Origin: Acidobacteriaceae bacterium
Lineage (GTDB): Bacteria > Acidobacteriota > Terriglobia > Terriglobales > Acidobacteriaceae
DNA length: 64,000 nucleotides
Direction: 5' to 3'
NCBI GenBank assembly: GCA_027449965.1
Contig: DAIDKP010000015.1
Location: 124,001 to 188,000, forward strand
The notes under the pieces were generated by a model. The model was not told where the DNA came from. It ran no database searches and was given only the letters and a program-made list of their open reading frames with translations. Position 1 is the first letter of the stretch. Every line of letters starts with the position of its first letter. Positions 8,142-17,924 of the stretch are shown here, one piece after another. A program made the position numbers and the translations under genes.

Positions 8142-11072
8142 TTATGGATTGATCTGTAGGGTAACCGTGGTGCTCGCCGTGATCGAGGCAACCTTGCTGT
8201 CCTGGCCGGTGACCGTCAGTGTATAGGTGCCGGTTGGCGGATTGACTGCGTTACCACCATAACCGTAACCGTAGCCACCGTAACCCGGCGCGTAGCCATT
8301 ATTGTTGCAGCCGCTCAGGCCCCATCCAAAGCTGACCAGCAGGATCAGCATCGCCAGGCTGCGCAGCTTGCGGGATTTGCGTCCGAAGAAACCAGCCAGC
8401 AGCAACCCGCCGAGCATCGCCGCGGCTGCAACCGGTGCGCGTCCGTTGCCAGAGCGCGGCTGGCCAGGCTGCGAGCTGCGAAGACCGGGGAAGCGACGAT
8501 ACTGGCCGTTGGTGTTAATGCAATTCTGCGCATTGGTGTCGATGGAGAAAGTGCCCGTGGTGGTTCCGGTGGGGCCTACGGCAACATCCGTCACCTGGAA
8601 GCAGGCACTGGCCAGGTTGTTTGCGTTATTGCCGGTCGGGTTCACGCTGATCACGACGTTTCCGGAGTATCCGCCGGAGGGCATGATCGAGATCGAGGAG
8701 CTGGCCTTGTTGCCATCCGTGACCGTGATGTTGGTGGCGGCGATGCTGAAGGTTCCCACTCCAGTGGAGACGACCGTTGCCGTGATGCTGGCTGTCCCGG
8801 TGGAGGCTGCATAGGTCGAGTCACCCGCGTAGGCCGCCTCCACGGTGTGAGCACCGGGCGTTGAGAAGCTTGTGGTGTAGGTCGCAGTGCCATTCGCAAG
8901 GGTAAGCGTCGGCGTCTGCGCGACACCATCCACTGAGATGGTTACAGATCCCGTTGGCGTCCCGCTGCTGGAGGAGACTCCAATGGTGAAGGTAACGTTC
9001 TGGCCGATGCTGGGCGTGGTGCTGGAAGGCGTAATGGTGGTTGTCGTCGCGACCAGAGATGTGCCCGTCGACATCGGCCAGGCATTCGCCAGCAGATTCA
9101 GGTCAAAGCTGCCCAGTCCCGTCGCCAGATCATAGCCTGTCCCAGCCACATACTCCGTCAAAGCATTCCCGGAGCAGGTGGACGAGCCAGCGTTGGCGCA
9201 GTCATTGTTTCCAGTAGTAATGTCGTGGAAGACGCTGCCGTAGGTCGTGCTGTTCGATGCCAGCGTGTAGAGCGTGGGATTGATGTTGCCCTGTCCGGAG
9301 GTTGCATTGACTTTCTGGTTGATGAGCGCCACCATACCCGCCATAATCGGCGTGGCGAAGCTGGTGCCGCCTGCCGCCGTCAGGTAGCCGGTGGTGGAGT
9401 CACGAAATCCGTTGGTGCAGCTCGACGCCTGCGGCGGACTGCTGGTGGTGTTCCAGTTGGACTGGTCGCTGGTGCAAAGCAGATACGCGTCGTGGTTATT
9501 GGACGAATCGAGCGAGATATCCGGGACATCGCGTTGGCCGTCGCCGGGAATGCCGGGAACACCGGCCTGCCAGGTGGGCTTGGTGAAGTCGCCGCTGACG
9601 CCGCCACCACCTGCTGCGATGTACTGGCTGGCGTCGTCATTCCACACAACCTCAGGAATGTACGAGAGCGCGGAGGTGACGAGATCATTGGTTCCGTTCG
9701 CAGCCCAGTACTGAGTTGCACCCGTAGCGGAGCCATCGTTGAACTCCGTGCCACCCACCGCGGTTACATTCGGGCTGCTGGCCGGGTAGTTGACGTTCAG
9801 CTGTTCCTGCTGCGCCAGTGTGTCGGTGCTACCCGAGTTGTAGCAGGAGGTAGAGCCGGAGTCGCCAGCCGCTGCAAAAATGGTCTGGCCCTGCGCTGCT
9901 GCCTGACTATCGACGCTTTCAAATGTCTGGTAATAGGTGCCGATATCGAATTCGCAGGAACCATAACTGAGGCTGATGATCGGGGCGAGCTTATTATCAA
10001 CGGCGTAGGTGACCGAATCGAAGACGCCGCCCTGTGACGTGCTGCCCGTGTAGACAAAGTCAATCGTTGCGCCGGGAGCCATCGCGCCGGACCACTCAAG
10101 ATCAAGGTCCGATTCTCCCTCATCCCCGGAGACGGTCTGCGAGCTGCCGGTATTCGGAACCTGAATGATGGTTGGATCCTTGACTGTCAGTCCGGCAGCT
10201 TTCTGAAATGCTTCAATATCAGTGACGACGATGGCGGATTGACCAGCCACCACAATCGTCTGGCCGGTCCCGTTAATCCCTTGTTTGTAGAGAGCATTCA
10301 CATCATAGATGGTGCTGATGTCGCCCGGCGCCAGGAAGTGGTTTCCGGTTTGTCCGGAGGTGAAGGCGGGTTGAACAGAACCCAGTCGAGGCGTCTGCTG
10401 CTCCTGAGCCTGAGCCTGCGGAGCCAGATGAAGCATCATCGAGTGGGGCTTGAAGTTGTCCAGGTCGCGCAGGCCAAGCACCACCGACGAAAGCGCAACG
10501 GGGATATGCAACTGAGTGGACGGAGCAAAATGCGTCTCTTTTTGTCCCTGCCAGGTAGTCACATAGCGGTGCATCTGGGTCTGGAAAGCCTGTTCGACCT
10601 GCGAGGCCGTGCCGGAGAAGACCACAAATGTCTTGCCGTTGGCCACCGAATCAATCGAGAATCCCTGCTGCTGGAGCCACTGCTCGGTCTTGGCGATGTC
10701 GGCATCGTTTACGCCAAACTGGCTGGCGAACTGCTGCGGGGTCAGCCAATGGTGATACAACGGCGAAGCCGGATTCTGCTGATTCGCCAACAACTGCTTG
10801 AGAGCCGTCTTCTGAGCCTGAGTCTGGCTGAAAAAGAGCATCATATGCCGCATCGGCGTGTCGCCCGGCAACTGACCCGCATCGTTCGACGGACTTGCCA
10901 GCGGATGGAGCGAGCCGGGAATGGCTACCGTCTGGGAGAAATCCATCGGTTCGTGGAGCCTTGCTGCGGGTTGTGGCAGCGTATCGGGCTGTGCCTGTGC
11001 CAGGTTGGCGGGCAATGCGATGGCAAATAGTGCTGCCGCTGCAAACTGCAAAATCTGTCGAGTCGTTTTCAT
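8142..11072 (-). CDS. S53 family protease (pro-kumamolisin) with Ig-like repeats and C-terminal membrane hairpin
   Basis: This 976-residue exported acid-active serine-carboxyl protease has a signal peptide at 1-28 (cleavage after AQA). An activation propeptide follows (about 60-215, with YHHWLTPQQFASQFG), then the S53 catalytic domain (about 240-665). The catalytic triad is visible: E320 and D324 in GESDLDLEW, and S571 in GGTSFATPIMAG. D404 in AAGDSGS is the oxyanion residue, and the calcium-site pattern TGYDLATGLGSFD follows. Residues 675-768 form an Ig-like repeat, and 775-855 a second repeat. Then come two hydrophobic spans (about 881-896 and 905-920) around a basic loop, a lipobox-like LSGC (C922) and a Gly/Tyr-rich tail. 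ATG 11072 is chosen because AGAGAG lies 6 bases upstream. It probably digests extracellular protein at low pH. Confidence 0.9.
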   Translation of the reverse strand: MKTTRQILQFAAAALFAIALPANLAQAQPDTLPQPAARLHEPMDFSQTVAIPGSLHPLASPSNDAGQLPGDTPMRHMMLFFSQTQAQKTALKQLLANQQNPASPLYHHWLTPQQFASQFGVNDADIAKTEQWLQQQGFSIDSVANGKTFVVFSGTASQVEQAFQTQMHRYVTTWQGQKETHFAPSTQLHIPVALSSVVLGLRDLDNFKPHSMMLHLAPQAQAQEQQTPRLGSVQPAFTSGQTGNHFLAPGDISTIYDVNALYKQGINGTGQTIVVAGQSAIVVTDIEAFQKAAGLTVKDPTIIQVPNTGSSQTVSGDEGESDLDLEWSGAMAPGATIDFVYTGSTSQGGVFDSVTYAVDNKLAPIISLSYGSCEFDIGTYYQTFESVDSQAAAQGQTIFAAAGDSGSTSCYNSGSTDTLAQQEQLNVNYPASSPNVTAVGGTEFNDGSATGATQYWAANGTNDLVTSALSYIPEVVWNDDASQYIAAGGGGVSGDFTKPTWQAGVPGIPGDGQRDVPDISLDSSNNHDAYLLCTSDQSNWNTTSSPPQASSCTNGFRDSTTGYLTAAGGTSFATPIMAGMVALINQKVNATSGQGNINPTLYTLASNSTTYGSVFHDITTGNNDCANAGSSTCSGNALTEYVAGTGYDLATGLGSFDLNLLANAWPMSTGTSLVATTTTITPSSTTPSIGQNVTFTIGVSSSSGTPTGSVTISVDGVAQTPTLTLANGTATYTTSFSTPGAHTVEAAYAGDSTYAASTGTASITATVVSTGVGTFSIAATNITVTDGNKASSSISIMPSGGYSGNVVISVNPTGNNANNLASACFQVTDVAVGPTGTTTGTFSIDTNAQNCINTNGQYRRFPGLRSSQPGQPRSGNGRAPVAAAAMLGGLLLAGFFGRKSRKLRSLAMLILLVSFGWGLSGCNNNGYAPGYGGYGYGYGGNAVNPPTGTYTLTVTGQDSKVASITASTTVTLQINP

Positions 11073-11248
11073 GGCCATCTCTCTGGGAATCATGCGTCGG
11101 ATGCGACGAAGTGAGGCACACATCGCTTCTGTGTTCATTAGACACGAAAACAGGGCAGGGGTTGCGCGGAGAGGTGAAGGATTTTGCGAAGAGATAAGAA
11201 TCCTTTTGACAGGAAGAGAAAGCTTTCTCGAAAACAGCCAGACGAAAC

Positions 11249-14200
11249 TTAGTCTTCTGTGAAATCCGCGTCTGTAAATAGCCAGTGATCCAGTCTGCAA
11301 AGCAGCGGATAGTAGATGCCGAGCCGCAGGACGAGCGTCGGGCAGTCCGCTTGCACTTGAAGCTTGCGCAGCATTTGCGCGTAAGAGTTGAGCTGAGGCG
11401 CGTATTGTTCCCGGTGACGCAGCAAAAACTCACGAAGAATCTCTTCATCGTATGCGGGATTGTCTTTTTCCCGAGGCAGGCTTGTGGCAATCTCACGGCC
11501 GGTCGTCTTGTAATCGACAATCCACCAGGCGCGGCCATGGGAGGGAGAACCAGGTTGCTCGCCGGCCAGAAAGCATCGATCGGGTCGCACGGTGTGCCAC
11601 GCGGCCTGGCCGCTCGGGTTGAAGAGCTTCCCCGTCCAGGAGACCTCAGCGAAATCCTGGTCGTGTGGAGACAGTATCCATGCGCCGACGGACTCCTGAG
11701 CGCAGCGGGCAACGACCTGCACGGCCCAGTGCGCAAGGCTTTGCGCTTCCGCTGCGTCCGCACCATATCGGCCCAGTTGAGCGACAAGCGGCAAGGCCAG
11801 CGCGGGCAGCTTCTGCTGTGCGGAGGCAGCGTCATGGCTCTGCCGAAGCCGCGCAAACTGCTGCATCAGCAGATGGACGGCGATGCCCTCGGCGCGTGTG
11901 CGCAGGCCTCCGGAAGGTCGTTCGTACAGCGGAGTCTGCACCCCGGCAGCAAGGGAAGGCACGGAGGGCACAAACGGGGTGCGGGTCGGATTTGCAGGAG
12001 TGGAAAAGCGCAGGATGCGGCTCTGTCGTGGCGCTTGCGGCTCCGGAGGCACGGCGTCTGGCGTCAAAGAGCGTGGCGTCGAAGAGAGCGCTTCTGTTGC
12101 TCCGTTCGTCACTTGGCTTGCAGTCGAGTGCATAGACTCGGCAAAGCGTTGAATCTCCTCGGCAAAAGCCGGACAGATGGTCTGAAAAAGGGACTGCCCG
12201 GCCGTGAAGGTTTCAGCCTTCCCAGCCGCCAGTTTCGTCGGATCGAGCGTTGCGAACAGATGAAGTTCGTCTCGCGCGCGCGTGGCTGCCACGTAAAAGA
12301 CGCGACGTTCCTCGGCTGCATCCCGCGCTTGTTTCACCTGTTTCACCCAGGCCAGAGCGTCGCCGGCTCCAGCGCCTTTGGCCGCCATGGGAGCAATCAA
12401 AAACTCGGTCAGATCCTCCGGATTTGCGCCCGCGATGCCGCGCTCCAGCCAGGTCAGCAGTTCCATGGAATCACTCCGAAGACGTCGTTCCAGTTCCGGG
12501 AGGATGACCACTTCAAACTCCAGCCCCTTCGATTGATGAATGGTCATCAGATGCACCCCGAAATCGTTCTCAAGCGTGGGGTCTGGCAAGGGTTTCAGTT
12601 GACGAAGCGCAGCGCGCCAGCCCGTCTCCGGGTCGCATTCCATCAGGTCCACGTCGCCCCGCGGCAGCTCGTCCAAGGCGCGCCACAGAAGCTGAAGATT
12701 GTGCTGTTGCAGTGGAGTGGTGGCCGATTCACCGCCCACAGATTGCCAGAGCCGGTGCAGCCAGCTTCCCAGCTTTTCTCCATCCGCCAACTGGCGAAGG
12801 CGTCCTGCTTCCAGAATATTTTCCGTGCAGCGCAGCAGCACCTCGCAGCGTTGTTGCCCGAGGGAGTTGGTCAGCAGCGCCAGCCGCTCCTGCACCAGAT
12901 CGGGGATCGCGCGATCCTTCAGGCCCCCATCATCTGCCGAGACCAGTGTGTGGACCGCATCCAAAGTCAGCCCGCACCACGGTGAGCGCAGAACCGACGC
13001 CCAGGCCAGCCGATCCTGCCGATGGAACGCCGCCTGAGCCAGTGAGATCGCATCCAGAATCTCCATCTGCTGGTCAAAGGGAACGATTTCATCGGCTCGA
13101 TAGGGAATGTCTGCGATCCGCAAAGCCTCTGCCGCGGCAACCAGTGTCTTCCTGTTTCGGCCCAGAATGGCGATGCGATATCTTTCGTTGGAGGCCTGCG
13201 ACGCTCGTCGCTGTCGCGCGGCCGCGGCAAGCTGCACATGTTGGCGCACCAGCGGCATCCAGGCTGGCTCTATACGAGCTGGCTCGCGCACAAGCTTCGC
13301 CGCAGCCTGCTCGCCTTTGGACGTATCGTCTCGGAGTGCAAGGTGAAGCGTGACAGGATATGCGCCGACAGAGTCCTCTGGAAGTTCGCGCACCGCCGCT
13401 GCCGCCACAAACGGCGCCTGGGACGCCAGCGAACTTGCAGAAGGCACAAAAAGCTTTGGCATACGATGATTCCAGTCGGCCACCAGAGCTGGAGTCGAGC
13501 GAAAATTTGCCGTCAGTTGAATCGGCTGGAGCACGATCCGGTTGGAATCGGCGAAGCCTTCCATATCCGCACCAAAGCCACGTTGCGCCGGACGATCAAA
13601 CAGTTCGTAGTCCGATTCGCGGAACCCATAAATCGATTGCATCGGATCTCCGACACAAAAGCATGTTCGTCCATCGCCGCCCGGCCACGCAGCCACAATG
13701 CTGTCGATCAGTTCATATTGTTTTCTGCTCGTATCCTGAAATTCATCGAGCAGCAGGTGGCGAATTCCAGCGGCGAACTCCACTGCAAACTCGGAGGGCA
13801 ATCCATCCCTGGGATGGAGCAACTGAAGCGCAATGGCAGCCACTTCTGTGAAGTCCACCGCGCCGCTCTCTGCAAAGACAAGCTGCAACTGCGCCGCAGC
13901 ATAGCGCAGCACGACGAAAGCATCCAAAACCACTTGCCACTCCGGCTCGGAGTATCCGGCAACGGCCGCAGTACAGACCTGTTGCAGCAGGGGTTGGAGT
14001 TCGGAATTCTGTTGCGCGCGAGCAATCAGAGTTCCGAATCGCTCCTTCGCGGCTCTGCCCTCATCGGTCGCAGGAAAGCCCTGGTTTTTGGTCAGCCCTT
14101 TGTGCTTTCGCCACCGGTATTCGCCAGTGAGCAGGAAGCCGGCAACTGCGCGATAAAACTCCAATTGCAAACGCAGAGAATCGCCGGAGACCTCATGCTC

Positions 14201-15067
14201 ATCTGGCGAGGGCAGGGAAGAATGCGACGCCACAAATTGCAGCTCTTCCACTCCGCATTCCGCTGCGAACCAAAGCAAATCGAATAGCTCAGCCTCCAGC
14301 CCAGGAATGGACAGAAAAACCGCATGGAGCGAACGCAGAGTGGCAAGGGCGGAGTTGCGCATCGGCGCTTCCAGCCTTGCGCGCAGCGCAGTTCCATCCA
14401 TGGAAGAGTCAAAGACAAAATCCTTGAACCAGCGACCGCGATCCGCCAACATATCGCATAGCAGATTCTCCATGCTAAGCCACTGCGCATCGCGAAGCTT
14501 GAGCAGGGTTCGGAGTGCTGCCTGCAATGCATTCGGCCCGCTCTCCAGCATTGCCAGGGTGCGTCGTGCTGCCTTGCGATAGAGAGTTTTTGCGTCTTTC
14601 GCAGGCTCCATTCGCCCGCCCAGCGCACACAGGATCCCCCATTGCAACGGCGCACGCATCGCAATGGAATTGCAAAAGCTATCGATGGTCTGAATGCGAA
14701 GTTGATCGGGATTTTCCATCACCGTCCAGCGTAGTGAACGGATGCGCTCCACGGCTTTGCAGGCAGCTTCTCGCAAAGGATCGGCATCCGTTGCGCCAGC
14801 CTCAGCCGACATCGCGGCCTGAGCCTTTTCCATCTCCTGCACAATGCGTTGTCGCATCTCTGCCGCAGCCGCGCGCGTGAAGGTGATGGCTACAACCTCA
14901 CGCGGGTCATCCACCTCTGCCAGCAGGCGCAGAAAGCGCGTCGTCAGAAGATGCGTCTTGCCAGAGCCGGCTGGCGCGCGCACCAGAAAGGATTCCCGCG
15001 TATTCAGCGCCTGCCTGCGCTGCTCCCAATCGGGCGGAGATTGCTTCCTGGCGTCGGCATTACTCAT
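11249..15067 (-). CDS. addA: AddA-like helicase-nuclease (double-strand break repair)
   Basis: This is a UvrD/Rep superfamily 1 helicase fused to a RecB-type nuclease (1272 residues), functional equivalent of RecB. Visible motifs are Walker A APAGSGKT (31-38), motif Ia/Ib AITFTRAAAAEMRQR, Walker B LLLDEFQDTS, motif IV FRSTPALV, motif V MTIHQSKGLEFEVV and motif VI YVAATRARDELHL. The C-terminal PD-(D/E)XK nuclease core shows as WWIVDYKTTG. With AddB it unwinds and resects DNA ends before RecA loading. ATG 15067 has GGAGG 6 bases upstream and overlaps the addB stop by 8 bases, so the two are translationally coupled. It is longer at the C-terminus than a plain helicase, as expected for AddA. Confidence 0.92.
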   Translation of the reverse strand: MSNADARKQSPPDWEQRRQALNTRESFLVRAPAGSGKTHLLTTRFLRLLAEVDDPREVVAITFTRAAAAEMRQRIVQEMEKAQAAMSAEAGATDADPLREAACKAVERIRSLRWTVMENPDQLRIQTIDSFCNSIAMRAPLQWGILCALGGRMEPAKDAKTLYRKAARRTLAMLESGPNALQAALRTLLKLRDAQWLSMENLLCDMLADRGRWFKDFVFDSSMDGTALRARLEAPMRNSALATLRSLHAVFLSIPGLEAELFDLLWFAAECGVEELQFVASHSSLPSPDEHEVSGDSLRLQLEFYRAVAGFLLTGEYRWRKHKGLTKNQGFPATDEGRAAKERFGTLIARAQQNSELQPLLQQVCTAAVAGYSEPEWQVVLDAFVVLRYAAAQLQLVFAESGAVDFTEVAAIALQLLHPRDGLPSEFAVEFAAGIRHLLLDEFQDTSRKQYELIDSIVAAWPGGDGRTCFCVGDPMQSIYGFRESDYELFDRPAQRGFGADMEGFADSNRIVLQPIQLTANFRSTPALVADWNHRMPKLFVPSASSLASQAPFVAAAAVRELPEDSVGAYPVTLHLALRDDTSKGEQAAAKLVREPARIEPAWMPLVRQHVQLAAAARQRRASQASNERYRIAILGRNRKTLVAAAEALRIADIPYRADEIVPFDQQMEILDAISLAQAAFHRQDRLAWASVLRSPWCGLTLDAVHTLVSADDGGLKDRAIPDLVQERLALLTNSLGQQRCEVLLRCTENILEAGRLRQLADGEKLGSWLHRLWQSVGGESATTPLQQHNLQLLWRALDELPRGDVDLMECDPETGWRAALRQLKPLPDPTLENDFGVHLMTIHQSKGLEFEVVILPELERRLRSDSMELLTWLERGIAGANPEDLTEFLIAPMAAKGAGAGDALAWVKQVKQARDAAEERRVFYVAATRARDELHLFATLDPTKLAAGKAETFTAGQSLFQTICPAFAEEIQRFAESMHSTASQVTNGATEALSSTPRSLTPDAVPPEPQAPRQSRILRFSTPANPTRTPFVPSVPSLAAGVQTPLYERPSGGLRTRAEGIAVHLLMQQFARLRQSHDAASAQQKLPALALPLVAQLGRYGADAAEAQSLAHWAVQVVARCAQESVGAWILSPHDQDFAEVSWTGKLFNPSGQAAWHTVRPDRCFLAGEQPGSPSHGRAWWIVDYKTTGREIATSLPREKDNPAYDEEILREFLLRHREQYAPQLNSYAQMLRKLQVQADCPTLVLRLGIYYPLLCRLDHWLFTDADFTED

Positions 15068-17879
15068 CCGCATCCTCCTCTTGCGACGGGATTGCGTCTG
15101 TCTCCGCCACGCGGCAAAAAGATTCCAGGCCGCAGTATTCGCAGGTCTTTGGAAATTGCTTCGGGTCCACCCACGCCACGCCCTGCAGGAAATCACGAGC
15201 CAGCTTTTCCATGGTCAAACGCCATTGCGCAAGCTGGTGCGAATCGAGTGGCCGCTTCACAAGTGTGGAAGCGCCGCTGAGATTCGCATTCAGGGTCTCT
15301 CGCGCGGAGACAAGCATTCCGTTCAAACCAAGCTCGCGAGGGTTGGCGTTGATATTGGCAAACGCGATGCCTTCGAGCGTCGCCTCGTCCATATGCAAGG
15401 CATAGAGCGGCAGTTGCAGGTCGTCTGGGCGATCTCCCAGCCATACCGCAGCAGTGTGCTTGTTGGTCTTGTAATCCAGAATCAGCAGCCTCTCGCCCAC
15501 CTGATCGATTCGATCCTGCCGTACGCGAAGACGGATTCCAGCTATCTCAATCTCGCAAGCCTGTTCGGTCGCCTGCACTGAAAACGGCCTTCGAGCAGCC
15601 TCATACCGAAGCCAGTTGCAGATCAACTCCTCCAGGCGTTCCTGCTCCATGCGAACGAGCGAAGCGGGGATCGTCTCGGATTGCAGAGCGCGTTGAAACT
15701 TTGTCACGGCGCGCAGCACATGCCGCTGAACGATGGCCTCCAGCCCATCATCGCCCGATGCCTCGATGCAGCGAAGCAGATCCTCCAGCGTGCGTAGCCC
15801 TTGCAGCGCCGTTCCGCCCCACAGCGTGCGCAGCGCTTCATGCAGCAGCTTTCCGCGTACACGCGGGGAGATCCCCGGCGAGGCTGGCTGCACCGTCGAT
15901 ACACCGATGCGGTGTCGCGCAAACGCTCGAAATGGACAAGCGGACTGATCCATCAATACCGACGCGCCACCGCGAACCGTCATGGCTCTGGACGTGGAAT
16001 CCGTTGCGGATGCATCCCCTTGCAGTGGCACCCAGACCGAATCGCAGACGACTTCCATTCCGGACGGTGATGGTAGCTTGTTCGCCGGATTGTCTTTTGG
16101 AAAATCCGAATACGCCTGCGCTTCGCCAAGAATTGCCGAAAGCACTCCGGATGCGCGTCGTTGTTCGTCCTCTACGCTCTGCGCAAAGCTGAAAACGGCT
16201 TCCTCAGTGTTGCCGAGCAGCCGATGCGTGATGGAGACAGCGTTGTTCCAGTCAATCTGGAGGCTCGCGTGGGGCATCTCTGCTTCCACCTGAACCGAGA
16301 GCGGCAGCAGGGGATTGCTGTTTCCTGTGTATGGCCACTGGGTGCTATCGGCTCCTAAAACCCAGACACCATCCGCGGTCAGTCCCGCGGACTCCGCTGG
16401 TCCAGTGATCTGCACTCGTGGCAACGTACGCTCCACGTTGAACAGCCGGTCTTTGAGCAGGCCAGAGAGTAGCGAAAGCGCATCTGTCCAGGCGAGCGGC
16501 TCGTCGCTTACCGAGGAAGTTCCCGCGCAGGCATCCAGCAGCTCTTCCCATTGCTTCTTTGCCTGATAGCTGGAGCTTTCCAGCCGGATATCGCGCATCC
16601 AACCCGCAGCATCCAGAAACACGCGAATCCTCTCCATCCACAGCGTGGCGGAGCAGCGCGCGCCATCGGAGAGCAGCGCACTCTGCGCGGCCAGCATCTG
16701 CTCGCACCATCGAGCGAGCGCAGGCTGCTGCTGCTGCGCATGTTGGCAGAAGGATGCGAGACTCCATTCCGTGCGCGCCAGATCGCTGCTTTGCAACTGC
16801 TCCAGGCAGCGGGAGAGCAAGGCGTCCTGCGGTGACGGCGGCTCCAGCGCGTCGGCGATCATCAGCGTGCGCAGCTCAGTCTCCGGCAGCGGATCGCTCT
16901 GCCAGCGCAACAGCAGCATGGCCACGCGGATCATGGAAAGATTGTCGAGCGGCACACCGAGCGTGAACTCCGCATCGATTTCCCTGTTGCCAGTCTGCTG
17001 CACGCGATGCAGCGCGCGCTCGATCTCTCCTCGATCTCGCTCGATCTTCGATGTCACAATAAGCCATCGTCCTGTGGGGTCAGCCGAAATGGCTTGCGCC
17101 ACCCACGCAACACAAGCAGACAACTCATCCGCAGGCTGATCAAAAAAAACGTATCGCGCGGAATGGGACGATGGTGCCGAGGTCTCCAGCTTCCACGAGC
17201 ACAGTCGATCCAGCAGTCTTTTGCGCGGAGCGGACAAGCGATCAAAGCCCACTAGTAGCAAAGACGGTCGCGTAGCGCCAGCCAGCCATCCGGCTGCCGA
17301 TTCAGCCTCAAGCAGATGCAGCAAAGTGAGCGAAAGCTGCGAAGAACTGATCCACCCGCTGCGTTCACACTGGCGCAGAAACTGTCCCAGCCAATCGCTG
17401 AACGTTCTTGCGTCACCACTCCAGCCCAGGCGATTTTCCGCGTTCAGAAACTGAGGAGCAAACTCGGCCAGTTGCGCCAAAGTTCTCCGCGCCATCGCCG
17501 CCAGATTCAATCCTGCTGAAATGCCGGAAACGAGTGGTTCGCGTTCGATGATCGATGACCAGACTCGCAACTCCTGCTCGGCAGTGAGCACAGTCCGATG
17601 CAAAGGGTGTATGCGTCCCTGCTGCGAAGCCAGCGCACCCGACAACCGGGCAGAAAGCTCGAAGCTCAGGTCGCGCCAAAGCTCGTGAATCCAGCTTTCC
17701 CAGGAAGCAATCAGAGGACTCTCCCAGGCCAGGCAACCCATCTCCCGCTGCGATTCATCGAACGCGTTGCGGATGACTCGGGCGGCTCGCTCCGCCGCTG
17801 TGAGAATTCCGTTGCCGCTGCGCAGCCATTCGTTACGCTTGCTTTCGAGATCCTTCCGGGTTGAGTGAGCGTTCGCGAT
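15060..17879 (-). CDS. addB: AddB-like Fe-S nuclease subunit (start codon non-canonical)
   Basis: This is the partner of AddA (about 939 residues), an inactivated-helicase protein with a C-terminal RecB-type nuclease core (RLLILDYKTNKHT). Four cysteines would bind a 4Fe-4S cluster: one in QSACPFRAFA and three in CEYCGLESFC near the C-terminus. ATG 17741 is the first standard start in frame. However, the open frame continues upstream to a TGA at 17907-17909 and encodes GILTAAERAARVIRNAF, which resembles the conserved AddB N-terminus before WESPLIASWESW. No ATG, GTG or TTG lies in that stretch. GAGAGG (17885-17890) is 5 bases before an ATC at 17877-17879, which I give as the likely start; 17741 is the conservative alternative. 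Confidence 0.82.
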   Translation of the reverse strand: MANAHSTRKDLESKRNEWLRSGNGILTAAERAARVIRNAFDESQREMGCLAWESPLIASWESWIHELWRDLSFELSARLSGALASQQGRIHPLHRTVLTAEQELRVWSSIIEREPLVSGISAGLNLAAMARRTLAQLAEFAPQFLNAENRLGWSGDARTFSDWLGQFLRQCERSGWISSSQLSLTLLHLLEAESAAGWLAGATRPSLLLVGFDRLSAPRKRLLDRLCSWKLETSAPSSHSARYVFFDQPADELSACVAWVAQAISADPTGRWLIVTSKIERDRGEIERALHRVQQTGNREIDAEFTLGVPLDNLSMIRVAMLLLRWQSDPLPETELRTLMIADALEPPSPQDALLSRCLEQLQSSDLARTEWSLASFCQHAQQQQPALARWCEQMLAAQSALLSDGARCSATLWMERIRVFLDAAGWMRDIRLESSSYQAKKQWEELLDACAGTSSVSDEPLAWTDALSLLSGLLKDRLFNVERTLPRVQITGPAESAGLTADGVWVLGADSTQWPYTGNSNPLLPLSVQVEAEMPHASLQIDWNNAVSITHRLLGNTEEAVFSFAQSVEDEQRRASGVLSAILGEAQAYSDFPKDNPANKLPSPSGMEVVCDSVWVPLQGDASATDSTSRAMTVRGGASVLMDQSACPFRAFARHRIGVSTVQPASPGISPRVRGKLLHEALRTLWGGTALQGLRTLEDLLRCIEASGDDGLEAIVQRHVLRAVTKFQRALQSETIPASLVRMEQERLEELICNWLRYEAARRPFSVQATEQACEIEIAGIRLRVRQDRIDQVGERLLILDYKTNKHTAAVWLGDRPDDLQLPLYALHMDEATLEGIAFANINANPRELGLNGMLVSARETLNANLSGASTLVKRPLDSHQLAQWRLTMEKLARDFLQGVAWVDPKQFPKTCEYCGLESFCRVAETDAIPSQEEDADE

Positions 17880-17924
17880 GGTGACCTCTCGGGCTTGCTG
17901 CAGTCGTCAACGTTCTAGAATGGT

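Noticed and set aside
11285-12985. Open frame of 566 codons opposite addA
   Set aside because: The real gene on the other strand carries all helicase motifs; this frame has no ribosome binding site and no recognisable sequence.
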